Assembly (NCBI GenBank): GCA_032433765.1
Contig: JAVIAB010000051.1
Location: 47,790,486-47,854,485 of the forward strand
Reading direction: 5' to 3'
DNA from: Megaustenia siamemsis
Taxonomy: Eukaryota; Mollusca; Gastropoda; Stylommatophora; Ariophantidae
DNA: 64,000 nt
Below the pieces are notes generated by a model that was not told where the DNA came from, did no database searches, and saw only the letters and a program-made list of their open reading frames with translations. A program made the translations under genes and the position numbers. How positions within the stretch are numbered: position 1 is the stretch's first letter; each line of letters starts with the position of its first letter. This document shows positions 1 to 11,221 of the stretch, one piece after another.

Positions 1-461
1 TTCCGTCTTGTCTCTGACATGCCTAAAATATCTATATTTATTCGTTCTGCTTCTTGAATCAGATTTTCCAATTTCCCTTCTTGATATGGAGTCCTAACAT
101 TCCAAGTGCTTATTTTAAGATCTTTCCTCCGACATAAGTTCGAATTCCTCTCAATGGCTTCCTCTGAACTAGTACGTGATGAGGCTCCAATCTCTTTCAC
201 GGTGGTCAACCACATTCGTTTTTCGTGTCCTGAACATGCTTCTTGTGTACCACACACTTTGCTGTTTTGCTGTTTTCACTTTCTGGGCCGTTGGTCATTG
301 CTGACTCTTCTGCCCCATCCACCGTCGCAGACTTTGTACAATTCTGAATGGACATTTCCGTCTGCCTGGCGCGACAGTGAAAAACAATGACCTATCACCG
401 ATAGGTAAATCTCGAATGAAAAGAAGATAAATACCCACTTAACAACGAGAATTTCCACCAT
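1..461 (-). pseudogene. 5' part of an RTE-type LINE: leader plus start of the endonuclease domain
   Basis: Read on the minus strand, the end nearest position 1 translates to the hallmark opening of an apurinic-type endonuclease, with STWNVRTPYQEG followed by IDILGMSETRR. This is the start of the EEP nuclease domain that nicks target DNA in RTE-group non-LTR retrotransposons. Upstream (about 140-461) is a mostly open leader that seems to belong to the same element. The copy runs off the window edge, so the rest of the nuclease and the reverse transcriptase are not visible here. The family link is by motif recognition only; the 5' boundary near 461 is approximate. Confidence 0.7.
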
Positions 462-1088
462 CCACCAGCCTGTCAGAAGTTAAACAACCACAACAGGCAT
501 GAACAGAATATTAATCCCAAGAATCACACCGCGTGTAACCGGCGTATTACGGAACAACACACGCTGTAAAGGAAAACACTGTCCACACACAGGCGCCATC
601 ACAAGCAAGAAAATAATATTTTCATATACCTCAAATAAGCAAAAATCTTTCCTAAATGCACGACAGTAGGGCAAATAATCAGACTGAATGTCGGTGAAAA
701 AGTAAGATTTCACGAAAAAGAACTACAGAAATTCATCAAACAGTTTCCAAGATTAATTAATAAACTCTGTGTGCACGAATTTGTGAACGAACTATAATTG
801 TTGACCCCTTCCGTTTCACCAGCGAGACAACCTTATGATTCCACGCCATACAAGTCAGGAACAAAAAGAAGAGAAGAACGCAGAACTTGAGGCTGGTCCC
901 GAGCAAGATGATAGGATCAACACAAGAAATAGCAGCAATCCATGACATTAGTAGAAACTGCTTGAAGATAGAGGGCTATAGTTAATTTAGAATTACTAAA
1001 ATATTTTATGGGAACTATTTGCCAGGTTGTCGAGTTTTTATGAAATATCTGCTTATCGTCTTGTTTCACAGTTGAAAAACCGGTTTTA
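462..1088. other. No recognisable feature
   Basis: AT-rich sequence with only short chance open frames on both strands. I see no domain, repeat or RNA gene in it. Confidence 0.5.
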
Positions 1089-1830
1089 TATGTATATATA
1101 TATTGGTTCCAAAGCAGCCCTGCATGCGCTAGGATGTAGCACAAACAAACTAGAACTCGCACAGCTCACCAAAGACATATATAACCTCATTAACACACAT
1201 GACATATGGCTAGTGATGCAATGAATCCCAGGACACTCCAACACATCAGGAAATGATAATGCAGATACATTAGTTAAGAGAGAATCCAGACAGACACATT
1301 TTCACCGACATGTCATTAAACACAGCCAAACAAATCATACACTCCAACAGTAGAAAAGATTGATTGAATAGTTGGGCCATGGAAAAACGAGGAGAGATCT
1401 TTTTAAATACATTTCAAAATCAAACCTACATGATAACATTAGCAACCTAAAAAGAAGAGACCAAACTATCATCTTCAGACTGAGAGCCAGTCACTTACCA
1501 TCAAACAACCACATCAATAGAATACAACGAAACCAAACTCCAGCATGTCCACTCTGTGAACAACCACATCAATAGAATACATCGAAACCAAACTCCAGCA
1601 TGTCCACTCTGTGAACAACCACATCAATAGAATACAACGAAACCAAACTCCAGCATGTCCACTCTGTGAACAGCCTTATGAAAAGATAGAACATCACTTT
1701 TTTGACAGCTCGCTGACATCAGAGCAATTCTACTTCCTCAAAGACTTGATAAATGGAACAACTTGTACGGAAGTGTCGTCGACAGAACTGTGTTCTATCG
1801 CCGGATTTGCTTTTACTTTACAGCGAAAAT
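1089..1830 (+). pseudogene. LINE 3' fragment: RNase H C-terminal part and zinc-knuckle tail
   Basis: Translated pieces in shifting frames include IPGHSNTSGNDNADTL (near 1228-1275), which matches the last conserved block of the RNase H domain in I/Jockey-group LINEs (PGH, then GNxxAD). Further on, repeated CPLCEQPxxxxxHHFF resembles the cysteine/histidine knuckle at the end of such polyproteins (compare CTCGQAPQTAEHILQDC in the LINE at 56656-60715). Stops and frameshifts, including a 55-bp triplication, show that it is dead. It is joined directly to an RTE fragment beginning near 1848. Confidence 0.7.
1506..1670 (+). repeat. Three tandem copies of a 55-bp unit inside the LINE zinc-knuckle region
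   Basis: Copies lie at 1506-1560, 1561-1615 and 1616-1670 and begin CAACCACATCAATAGAATAC. They are nearly identical (one visible change, ATC for AAC). Because 55 is not a multiple of three, each copy changes the reading frame of the LINE, so the expansion is a mutation of a dead element rather than a protein repeat. Confidence 0.9.
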
Positions 1831-1847
1831 AGTTGTGATCAATAGTG

Positions 1848-2690
1848 GATATAAAAGGAATTGAAGTCAACGGTCACACCATAAATAATTTGCGATATGC
1901 GGATGACACAGTCTTAATAGCAGAGACAGAGAATGAACTACAGGAAATTATAGACATAATAGTAAAATCAAGAAACAAGTAAGGTCTCAGTCTGAATAGT
2001 AAGAAAACAGAAGTAGTGGTCATATCGAAGAAACAATCATCACCATCATGCAGCATAAAAATAAACAAGACAAATTTGAAACAAGTGCAACGCGTCAAAT
2101 ACTTGGGCACAATAATAACATCAGATGGAAGATGCACCACAGAAATAAAAAGCAGAATAGCTCAGCCCAAAATAGCATTTCAGAAAATGAAAAATATCTT
2201 ATGCAACAAATCTATGTCAATAAAAATGAGAAAGAGAGTTCATCGGTGCTATATAGAACCAATTCTGACTTATGGAAGCGAATCACGGACAGTAGACAAA
2301 CAAATGAAAAGACGATTAGAGGCCACAGAGATGGGATTTCTCAGAAGAATGTCGAAAGTTCCCTGGACAGATAAAAAGACCAATGAGGAAGTTCTCAAAG
2401 AGGCCAACACAATAAGGGAGCTCTTAAAAAACATCAGAAAGAAGCAATCAACATTTTTCAGGCACATCACGAGAAGAGGAAAATTGGAATACTTGGTTAC
2501 AACTGGCAAAATAAAAGGAAAGAGAGATCGTGGACGACAAAGAAAGAAAATACTGGATAGCTTGGTGTCATGGCATGGAAAACATTCAACAACAGAACTG
2601 ATACGATGCACTGTTGATAGAAGATTGTGGAGGGACATGATCGCCTACGCCAACCGGCAGGGTACATGATGATGATGATGATGTGTGTGT
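1848..2690 (+). pseudogene. RTE-type LINE, reverse transcriptase C-terminal half with ATG-repeat tail
   Basis: The frame starts with DIKGIEVNGHTINNLRYADDTVLI; the polymerase catalytic box YADD is at 1896-1907. An in-frame TAA at 1980-1982 interrupts it, then an open frame runs 2016-2669 through the thumb region (KYLGTIITSDGR, then LTYGSESRTVDKQ) and the family-typical end (FFRHITRRGKLEYLVTTGK, RDRGRQRKK, LWRDMIAYA). The element ends in a short ATG/GAT repeat at 2668-2683. It is 5'-truncated, with no endonuclease. The same 3' end recurs at 6780, 9540, 14089, 17527, 37268 and 56370. Confidence 0.85.
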
Positions 2691-3040
2691 ATGTGGTGAT
2701 ATATACATATGTGTGTGTATATATGTATGTATATAGGTATGTGTGTTCTCGCACGATTGTATATATTAGATAGGTATAGTCATTGCTGGTGGCGCTATAG
2801 CTGGGGTAACTATACAATACCCCCCCCCCCCCCACATATTTTTAGGCTCTTTCCACTTGTATTTTAACCCTCCTGTTAGCTGGTCAACTACACCGGGTAT
2901 CCTAGCTCTCGTTCGTTTTTCTTCACGTCACAGCCCAATACGCAGGGAAGACATTTTCATATTTATTTCTCATTATAGATCGAAATTATTTTGATTTAGA
3001 TACTTCATTATTAGTTAGCTATGTAATCCTATTTTTATTT
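2684..3040. repeat. TG/TA microsatellite and a 15-base C run
   Basis: TG- and TATG-rich sequence (about 2684-2750) follows the LINE tail. A run of about 15 C lies at 2819-2833. The rest is unremarkable. Confidence 0.6.
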
Positions 3041-4283
3041 ACTTGTGTTGAAGAGAATTGCGCACCAAAGGAGGTAGAGGCAAAATTGGTGCAATACAGT
3101 GCGCATAAAGAGAGAAGTGACGTGGAAAAGAGATGACGTAGAAAAATAGGATGACGTAGTTTGCCGAACGTTTGGAAAGTAGAGGATAATATAATTCAGT
3201 TAGAGATCGGCAGCCGCAGAGAGCAGTTGGAAAATTGAGAGTCATGTAAAGCAAGAACGACAGTAGAAGCCTATAAGCAGAGAACAGCTGGAATGCAAGC
3301 CCAAGAGGACAGCTTGAGATAAAAGGAGGAACAAACAGAGAGGTCCAATCAGCAGATGAGTATACAACAAATGCCAGCAGCAACAGACAATTAAGGAACT
3401 GGTCTAACAGAAGTAACGGAACCGGCAACAGCCATAGATAGAGTAGGGAGGGCCGTTCGATGGGAAAGGGTCCAACTTAAATTAGTTGACAACCAGCAAT
3501 AGATAGAGTAGCGAGGGCCGTTCGATAGGGAACGGTCCAACATAAGCGAGTGACAAAAGCATGAAATGGAAGCCCAAAGAGATAACTTGAGATAAAAAGA
3601 GGAACAAATAAAGAACGGCTGAACAGTTAGTAATAGCAACAATTAGAATTCTGACAAGGAGAGGCCAGCAGGCAATAGCAATAGATAGTTTAGGGAGGCC
3701 GTTCGATGGGGACGGTTCTACAAAAGTTAGTGTCGAACATGAATAGAAAGATTAGAATAGAATAAATAATAATATCATAGAGAATGAAAGGAGAGAAATT
3801 GAATAGATAAACAACAATTGTCATGACAGAAGATGTGAGAAAAGAAGAAATAAAGGCAGCCGATCAATGGTCAATGTGTTATCGATGTGTTGTTAATTGT
3901 TGTTATGTATAACACGCAGAAAAGTCTCTCAAGTTGGTCGTAAAAGACGAACGGAACAAGCTGTTGAGAAAGAAAGGCAAACACACAAAGTTCAGTCTCT
4001 CACCAAGTTCAGTCTCTCAATAAAGTCACGAGGGTGTACACAAGTGTAAGTAGCAGGTACACGCAAAGGTGGTCTCAAAAGGTGACGACAAACGTATACA
4101 AAGGTACATCATACGTCCTACAAAGGTGGTCACATAAAACGCTTTTAAAGTGGGGTCACACTTACATATCTGTTTGTTTGTTGTTCCTGTTGAAAATAGC
4201 AAAACGACGTTCAAATGTGTGTCGTCTATAAATTATGTACAGCTTTAACCATAACATTTGTTTATTTCTTTTTTTCATTTCCT
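3041..4283. other. Purine-rich unassigned sequence with a dispersed triplicated motif
   Basis: No coding potential recognised. A block of about 45 bp with GAGGGCCGTTCGAT in its core appears three times with divergence (about 3432-3475, 3497-3541, 3678-3721), and neighbouring AGAGGACAGCTTGAGATAAA-like text is also duplicated (about 3300 and 3580). From 3900 to 4150 there are short repeats of GTTCAGTCTCTCA and AAAGGTGGTCNCA. It could be a decayed LTR or satellite; I cannot assign it. Confidence 0.35.
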
Positions 4284-4294
4284 CTTTACAATCT

Positions 4295-4554
4295 TCTTAA
4301 GCTTAAAGTACCCCGGTCACGCCAAGTGGCGTATGGGGAAATATGGTGTTAGTGACCCTATATTTTACAGACCTTCATCACATGATTTTTGGGGTAATGT
4401 GGTCAGTATTACGCCCGTGCTGCTTTACTTTTGCAGAAAAAAATCCGGTACCCATTTAAGGCTGGGTGAACCCGGAAGCCATCGGTTGGGATCGAACCCT
4501 ACCCCTTGTCCTTTGTAGTCCAGTTCACTAACCACTGAGTTATCGCGGCTCCCC
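4295..4554 (-). mobile_element. tRNA-derived SINE, family A, with 11-bp target duplication
   Basis: On the minus strand the head reads GGGGAGCCGCGATAACTCAGTGGTTAG (RNA polymerase III A-box region) and then GGTTCGATCCC (B box), followed by a ~190-bp unrelated body ending in GTACTTTAAG. The direct repeat CTTTACAATCT flanks it at 4284-4294 and 4555-4565, which fixes both ends and shows LINE-type retrotransposition. Other copies are at 11931, 17256 and 46917. Confidence 0.9.
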
Positions 4555-4565
4555 CTTTACAATCT

Positions 4566-5289
4566 GCTTTACTGCAACTTCGCATTTTCATGCAAATTTT
4601 ATGTATTTCTATGCCATGATCCCCCTATAGTAAATTGTCTCTGCAGTACATAGGTCTACTTTGTGCGGCAGCATTTTCATTACCTTGCACATTCGGAAAG
4701 CGGAACTGTCAAACTCATTTACGGCGGATACTTCCAATTGTATGTGCATCTTCAATGATTCATAACATTTGTTGATTTGATTTGGTCGGTACGTGCCCTT
4801 TGTGTACTCTCTTGCTACATTTAGTGCATTTCCAAACTATCACTACGGGAAAGTTGCGATTGAAATCAAATCATATTTTAATATCGTTTAACATTTTTTT
4901 CTAAATGAGCCACTCTTATTTCCTTCACGTCACATTAAGCAGCGCAATGATGCAGATAAAGGAAAAAAAAACATGTGTAGTACGACACTGCAATGAGAAC
5001 GCGTTCTAGAGATCACAATACTTTAGAATGCTTAAAAACCTTAGGGGTCTTTGTACTGTAAGTAAAAATCGAGCCATGAATATTCAAAATGCGCATAAAC
5101 AAAATATATGGCTGGAAATTATTTAGAAAATTGTAATATCTTCTGGCCTTTTTAAAAATAATACGTGCAGCTGCATACCAACGGAAAAAACCCATAACAA
5201 CAAATATAATATTATATTAATATTTTAATGAAAGAATTTTGATCAAAAGAAAAGCATTTATTATGTTATGCTACATATATATAATATAA

Positions 5290-5290
<1 letters not shown>
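4566..5290. other. No recognisable feature
   Basis: AT-rich DNA with short chance frames only. Confidence 0.5.
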
Positions 5291-5325
<35 letters not shown>

Positions 5326-5360
5326 AGAAAGAGTGAGAGTGAGAGAGAGAGGGGGGAGGG
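5291..5360. repeat. (TA)n followed by (GA)n simple repeat
   Basis: An alternating TA run to about 5323 passes into AGAGAGTGAGAG and a G-rich purine run. Confidence 0.9.
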
Positions 5361-5534
5361 GGAAAGAAAAAAGACCACATATTCGATACTGAAGCTAAGT
5401 TGCAGGAGATAATAGTAGATGAGTAAAACGTTCCTCGTTACCCACTGCCTGTGCTCCCTCTATTATTTTCTTTCTGCGTCTGTAACAGACCTAAACTACG
5501 CAGACCTAAACTACGATATAGAGATATCTATAAA

Positions 5535-5826
5535 TCATCTTGAATGACTTCTCCATCTGTGAATATGACTGGGAACATCTGGCAAGTGATCGCACATCAT
5601 GGAGAGCATGTATAAGGAATGGTATAACATCATTTGAGACTGTGCTGTGGCAAAACTTAGAAGAGAAAAAAAACATGTTCTACTGGATTGCCCCCATTGC
5701 ACAGACCTGAGAAGAGCAATGTGGTCCACACCCACCTCCCTGGAAGAAAAACTATATGGGTCAATCGATTCGCTTAAACAGACAGCTGACTTCATGAGAG
5801 AGTCTGAATCCTACTCAATACAGTGT
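5535..5826 (+). pseudogene. Chimeric LINE remnant: RT C-terminal scrap joined to a LINE 3' tail
   Basis: One frame at about 5545-5640 reads CEYDWEHLASDRTSWRACI, resembling the DW..LA.DR..WR signature near the C-terminus of RTE/CR1-like reverse transcriptases. Immediately after, the frame 5647-5820 reads HVLLDCPHCTDLRRAMWS and then LEEKLYGSIDSLKQTADFMR, which parallels the extreme C-terminus of the LINE at 56656-60715 (LQDCTEYSRLRKIHW, TKLYGPLQELQKTVKFIQ). Two unrelated LINE 3' ends therefore appear to be fused. Both are far too short to function. Confidence 0.6.
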
Positions 5827-6059
5827 CGCAGAGAGAGAGAGAGAGAGAGTGAAAGAAGAGAAAAGACTCATGAAAAAGGATGGAAAACCCTGTGGACCAG
5901 TGGGCCTGACTTGTTCATTCTGTGACCGCGTGTGTCTGTCAAACATTGGTAGAATTAGCCACGAGAGAAGCTGTTCGACAAAAACAAAGCTTAAAAAAAT
6001 ACACAATAGCCTCCACTAGACCGTCTGACAAGACGAAAAGGGCCATATATATACCAGTA

Positions 6060-6680
6060 ACGTTAAATAATACGGAGTCATACACAGTACCCTGAGTCAC
6101 AGCACAGGCAGCTGAGAGTCACGCACAGATAAGAATCACATCAAACGCAGCGGAGTCATATATAGCACAAACAGTTAAGAGTCACATATAACACACACAC
6201 TGAGAACCACATATAACAGCTGATAGTCTGACACAGCTTACAGTCAAAGCACACACAGATGAGAATCACATACAGTACGCAGCTGAAGGTCACACATAGC
6301 TCAGAATCACATATGGTACACAAAGCTAAAGGTCAAACAAAGCTCAGAATTACATAAAGTACACGCAGCAGAAGATCACACATAGCACATAATTACATAT
6401 AATACACACAGTTGAAGATCACACATCTCAGAATCACATATAGAACACACAGCTGAATTTCACACATAGCTCAGAGTTATAGCACACACAACAGAAAGTC
6501 ACATACAGGACACACAGCTCAGAGTCACACATAGCTCAGAGTAATAGAACACAGATCAGAGTCACATATAGTACACACAGCTGAAAGTCACACACGGCTG
6601 AGAATCACAAATAGCACATACAGCTGAGGGTCACATATAGCAAACACAGCTGGGAGACACATATAGCACACACAGAACTG
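6060..6680. repeat. Degenerate tandem repeat, variants of AGCTGAGAGTCACACATAGCACACAC
   Basis: About twenty imperfect copies of a unit of roughly 25-30 bp built of CACAGCTGA, GAATCACAT and ATAGCACACAC blocks. Unit length and spacing drift, so this is an old array. Confidence 0.75.
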
Positions 6681-6779
6681 TGGGCTTTGCTGTCGTCTGT
6701 AGTGACGTCTTTTTCGTAAGTAGTAGGTCATGTGACATGACGTAACATCACAAAATATTCTTTACTATCTCCAGTAAAG

Positions 6780-7119
6780 AGAATGTTGAGAATATCATGG
6801 ACAACTAAGAAGAGTAATGAAAACGTTCTGAAAGAGGCCAAAGAAAAAAGAGAGGTAATATCCAATATTAGCAAGAAACAATCATCATATTTTGGCCATG
6901 TAATGAAAAGAGAATAGCTGTAATAGATTGTTACAACTGGGAAAACTGAGAGATGAAGAGATAGAGGGAAGCAACGAGAAAATATACAAGACAGTTAAGA
7001 GAATGGCTTTGCAGAAGGCCAGCAACATAAATGATAAATGACTGTCGAGATCGAAAGTTGTGGAGAGATATGATCACCTACGCCAGCAGGTACGATACTT
7101 GATGATGATGATGATGATG
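6780..7119 (+). pseudogene. RTE-type LINE 3' end, decayed
   Basis: The frame contains RMLRISWTTKKSNENVLKEAK, then KKQSSYFGHVMKRE, IVTTGKTE and RDRGKQREN, with several stops, and ends in (GAT)n at 7101-7119. It is the same family and truncation class as 14089-14545. Confidence 0.85.
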
Positions 7120-7476
7120 CTCCCTAGAAAGCGACTGAGCACCAGCTGGTGCTACTCCGACGACAAATGAAACCGGCGGTCTAATATTTCAATAATCATT
7201 TGATTAATTTAGCAATGTCGCATGCTCTACAGGCAGACGATTTCGACAAAAACAAATAATCAAGAACAATTAATCAGCGTTCGGGAGAGTCATTACATAA
7301 TGGAATGAAATCTTACTTTAAAAGAAAAAAAACATGTGCATGGAAATGTAAGAGATCGCATTAATAGTGAATAATACAATCTGAAGAAAATATAATGAAA
7401 CCCCGCATGAAAAGTGACGTTCATTCATTTTGCACAAAGGGACTTCTGTACTACAACAATGCCATAGAAACGTAAT

Positions 7477-7523
<47 letters not shown>

Positions 7524-8153
7524 GAAAGAGAGAGAGAGAGAGAGCGAGAGGTAGGGGAAAGAAAAAAGGATGACATATTCGATGCGGAAGATAAGTTGCA
7601 GGAGATATGAGTAGATCATAAAAAGTACGATCTGAATTGACACGAGCTTTTCCTAGACATTTCTATGCGCCGTAACTCTTGAAATAACCAGATCATCGTA
7701 ATGTGGGAGCGAATTATGCATTTACGACCACATGATAGGTAGGATACACCCACGCTATGTTTCTATCAAAGAAAAATACAAACTATAAAGAAAGCATATC
7801 TACAAAGACAAGACCTGTTTTGGCGATAAAATGCTTCCGCAAAAAAAGAGATGATTGGGTATATGTAGTTGTGAGATACACAACAAAGGCATAATATTAT
7901 TCCCGAGTTGGCCGAGCGAACATTTAATATTGAGTTAGACAAACATGAAATGGATATAATGAAGAATTTAAGTCAAATATCAGAAGGAGTAAACATATAT
8001 CTAACATAGAAAATTGTATTAAGAAGGGGTATCGCACAATAATAAGCGAGAAATTTATACCAAATTTAGCAATTAAAAAAAAACCTATTCTATTCTTTTC
8101 ATTGAGTTAATTTTATTAGTCAGAAGCTTCCTGATATGATCATATACAAACAA
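7120..8153. other. No gene; contains a (TA)n/(GA)n microsatellite
   Basis: A TA run followed by GA repeats lies at about 7476-7552; its right flank (GGGGAAAGAAAAAAG, ATATTCGAT, AAGTTGCAGGAGATA) resembles the right flank of the 5291-5360 microsatellite, so the two loci may share an old duplicated or transposed segment. The remainder shows no feature. Confidence 0.5.
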
Positions 8154-8550
8154 GACCTAGAACATGTGTTCATAGACTTCAGGAAAGCATTTTATAGACG
8201 TTGGCATGCAGCCCTATGGTCGATTGTTAGGATACATTATAGCAAAGCACTAAATAAAAATACAAGTCTTGGAGATAAAATGTCGCAAGATTTTGTGCAT
8301 CTCTTGCTTTGATCGTTTCAAGGATAACAAATTTAGCAAAAAGGATACACGATGATCTTTTGACTAGTGTGGCGAGGCGCAAACTGAAATGGTTTGGCCG
8401 CGTGTCTCGATCTTCTGACCTGGCAAAAACCATTCTGCAAGGAACTGTGAAAGGAGAAAGAAGGAAAGTTAGGTAAAATAAAGAAATGGACCATAACATC
8501 AAAGAATTGACAGATTACGACTTCACAGGGTCAGGAAGAATGATTGAAGA
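8154..8550 (+). pseudogene. Internally deleted LINE: RT motif A scrap fused to C-terminal scrap
   Basis: Frame pieces read EHVFIDFRKAFYRRWHAALW (8160-8220), recognisable as the reverse transcriptase motif-A region (FIDF.KAFD...W), and then VARRKLKWFGRVSRSSDLAK and LQGTVKGERR (about 8365-8465), the typical C-terminal end of an RTE/CR1-like polyprotein. Everything between, including the catalytic YADD, is missing, so this is a deleted relic. The lineage differs from the ATG-tailed RTE copies nearby. Confidence 0.65.
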
Positions 8551-8595
8551 TGGAAATAAAAAGAGACGGTTGATGAAATTTGTCAGTAGCACCCA

Positions 8596-9213
8596 GATTT
8601 CCTTGCCATCTTTCTACCATACTGGTGCTGAATACCACAGTTCTACAAAAGCCCTATTTCCTTGCCATCTTTCTACCATACTGGTGCTGAATACCACAGT
8701 TCTACAAAAGCCCTATTTCCTTGCCATCTTTCTACCATACTAGTGCTGAACACCACACTTCTACAAAAGCCAGATTTCCTTGCCATCTTTCTACCATACT
8801 GGTGCTGAATACCACAGTTCTACAAAAGCCCTATTTCCTTGCCATCTTTCTACCATACTGGTGCTGAATACCACAGTTCTACAAATACCCTATTTCCTTG
8901 CCATCTTTCTACCATACTAGTGCTGAACACCACACTTCTACAAAAGCCAGATTTCCTTGCCATCTTTCTACCATACTGGTGCTGAATACCACAGTTCTAC
9001 AAAAGCCATATTTCCTTGCCATCTTTCTACCATACTAGTGCTGAACACCACACTTCTACAAAAGCCAGATTTCCTTGCCATCTTTCTACCATACTGGTGC
9101 TGAATACCACAGTTCTACAAAAGCCAGATTTCCTTGCCATCTTTCTACCATACTAGTGCTGAACACCACACTTCTACAAAAGCCAGATTTCCTTACCATC
9201 TTTCTACCATACT
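8596..9213 (+). repeat. 59-bp minisatellite, first block (about 10 copies)
   Basis: Unit of about 59 bp with core TTTCCTTGCCATCTTTCTAC and CATACTGGTGCTGAATACCA. Two subtypes alternate: GGTGCTGAATACCACAGTT...CCCTAT and AGTGCTGAACACCACACTT...CCAGAT. The array resumes at 9899 beyond an RTE insertion. Confidence 0.95.
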
Positions 9214-9898
9214 GGATTAGCGGGATAGAGTTCTACCCTACCAAAGGAGGAGTAAGACGTCTCCTTTCCTCCGCTAGTCTTCGGGAAACCCCTGGGCAAG
9301 GTGGAGCTCCCGTTTAGCCCCCCTATCAGGGTTATGTGAAGCCATTGGAACAGGTGGTGGATGCTGTTGTGGGAGCAGCCGACAATTAGTGCCGGTTATG
9401 GTCCCCACACCGCGATGGCAGGCATAGGATCTCATGTATAGAGACAATGGCTGCGATCTCCGACTAGTAAAGTCACAGCCAAGAAGGAAAGGAATGGCAA
9501 ACTACCTTCTTAAATTGCCTGGAATAATCATGACAAATCACAACCTTATATTTAAACCAAATTTCTCAGAAGAATGTTGAATGTTCCCTGGACAGCTAAA
9601 AAGACCAATGAGGAAGTTCTCAAAGAGGCCAACACAAAAAGGGATCTCTTAAAAAACATCAGAAAGAAGCAATCAACATTTTTCGGGCACATCATGAGAA
9701 GAGGAAAGTTGGAATACTTGGTTACAACTGGCAAAATAAAAGGAAAGAGAGATCGCGGACGACAAAGAGAGAAAATACTGGATAGCTTGGTTTCATAGCA
9801 TGGAAAATAGTCAAAAACAGAACTGATACGATGCACTGTAGATAGAAGATTGTGGAGGGACATGATCACCTACGCCAACCGGTATGGCACATGATAAT
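9214..9898 (+). mobile_element. Short RTE derivative inserted in the 59-bp minisatellite
   Basis: The 3' two thirds (about 9560-9898) is the standard RTE end: RRMLNVPWTAKKTNEEVLKE, FFGHIMRRGKLEYLVTTGK, RDRGRQREK, LWRDMITYANR, finishing CATGATAATGA. The 5' part (9214-9540) is non-coding and includes GGAATGGCAAACTACCTTCT, a phrase I associate with LINE 5' leaders, but no endonuclease or polymerase core. It may be an internally deleted copy (5' end joined to 3' end) or a composite. Minisatellite sequence flanks it on both sides, so it inserted after the array existed. Confidence 0.6.
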
Positions 9899-10310
9899 GA
9901 GTGCTGAACACCACACTTCTACAAAAGCTAGATTTCCTTGTCATATTTCTACCATACTGTGCTGAATACCACACTTCTACAGAAGCCAGATTTCCTTGTC
10001 ATATTTCTACCATACTGGTGCTGAATACCACACTTCTACAAAAGCTAGATTTCCTTGCCGTCTTTCTACCATACTGTGCTGAATACCACACTTCTACAGA
10101 AGCCAGATTTCCTTGTCATATTTCTACCATACTGTGCTGAATACCACACTTCTACAGAAGCCAGATTTCCTTGTCATATTTCTACCATACTGGTGCTGAA
10201 TACCACACTTCTACAAAAGCTAGATTTCCTTGCCGTTTTTCTACCATACTGTGCTGAATACCACACTTCTACAGAAGCCAGATTTCCTTGCCATCTTTCT
10301 ACCATACTGA
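9899..10310 (+). repeat. 59-bp minisatellite, second block (about 7 copies)
   Basis: Continues the array of 8596-9213. Several units here lack one or two bases (ATACTGTGCTG for ATACTGGTGCTG) and have TTGTCATATT for TTGCCATCTT, so the two blocks have diverged or were homogenised separately. Confidence 0.95.
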
Positions 10311-10779
10311 TGCGCACAAATCATCAACCACAACGCTTGCTGTGATACGCAGAATCATCTGGCTGTCTGTGTGTCATGATGAGATCCTGAGATAACAGTT
10401 TTTCAACGGGTTCCCTTATCATGACCGCCATGGCTTCCATAGGCCCCTGCCGCGTTAAATAATACCTTTTAATAGCTTTTTTTAGCATTTACCTCTACCC
10501 AATCGTTGCCAGCCTTATTATCACCCAAACTAGATGATACGGACGCCTTGGCTTTGACTGTACATGTTTACCCGCGCGTAAAGCGCCACACCAAATTCCG
10601 AATGCAAAGGGAACAAAAAATTGATCCTACAACGTCCTATTTGGAACTTATTAATATGCGGTACTATGACCTGAGCATACTTGTGAAGCGCTGTAATGTT
10701 TGGTAAATCCAGCAGGTGCCTCAATGATCGGAGTGGTGTATCACTAATGTATCTGTCACTGTCAGTAGGCCCTCGTATT
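10311..10779. other. No recognisable feature
   Basis: Mixed-composition sequence with a little more G+C than its surroundings and a few short open frames on both strands. No domain recognised. Confidence 0.4.
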
Positions 10780-10791
10780 GAACTCTTCGAA

Positions 10792-11048
10792 GAGGGTGTC
10801 CGGTTAGCGCAATCGATAGGCGGTTGGCTTACCACGGCAACAGCCGGGGTTCGTACCCTGGCGTGGACACCTGGGTTTTACTAATTCCCTAAAAATTAGT
10901 ACCTCTGAAGTCGGAGTAAAACTGCCTGCATGGCGAGGGGCATCCTGTAATGGGATAAAACAGACTTTACACGCAAAATTCAGTCCCACAAAATTGAGTG
11001 GGTGGGACTTCGTCAGAGGTTAAAGCTGACGAAAGCGAACGAACGAAC
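10792..11048 (+). mobile_element. tRNA-derived SINE, family C, with (CGAA)n tail and 12-bp target duplication
   Basis: The head reads GTGTCCGGTTAGCGCAATCG and GGGGTTCGTACCCTGG (A- and B-box-like, tRNA-type), then a ~170-bp body, and ends in GCGAACGAACGA. The direct repeat GAACTCTTCGAA at 10780-10791 and 11049-11060 brackets it exactly, so the element is complete and relatively young. Confidence 0.9.
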
Positions 11049-11221
11049 GAACTCTTCGAACCTTGCGATCTGCGTTAACGAGAGAGTGAGCATATACTAA
11101 GAATGTGTAACACATATCAGAAGGTGAAGATTCATCCCATAAAGAGAGATCAGTGAGGTAAAAAAGATTAATAATGCCAGAGAGAAATAAAGGTAATGGT
11201 AAAGATACGAGACTTGAATTG

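Noticed and set aside
2270..2638. Long reverse-strand frames opposite RTE copies (also 9552-9869, 14206-14511, 17563-17868)
   Set aside because: Antisense shadows of RTE coding sequence with recurring identical text (MIMSLHNFRSRQLF...), explained by the sense strand.
3901..4150. Possible LTR retrotransposon end
   Set aside because: Short repeats and GGTCACA phrases only; no paired LTR, primer-binding site or polyprotein found in the window.
10792..11048. Genuine tRNA genes at the SINE heads (also 4295, 17256, 46917, 52240)
   Set aside because: A- and B-box text is tRNA-like, but no complete cloverleaf is evident, bodies are shared among copies, and target duplications bracket the whole units.
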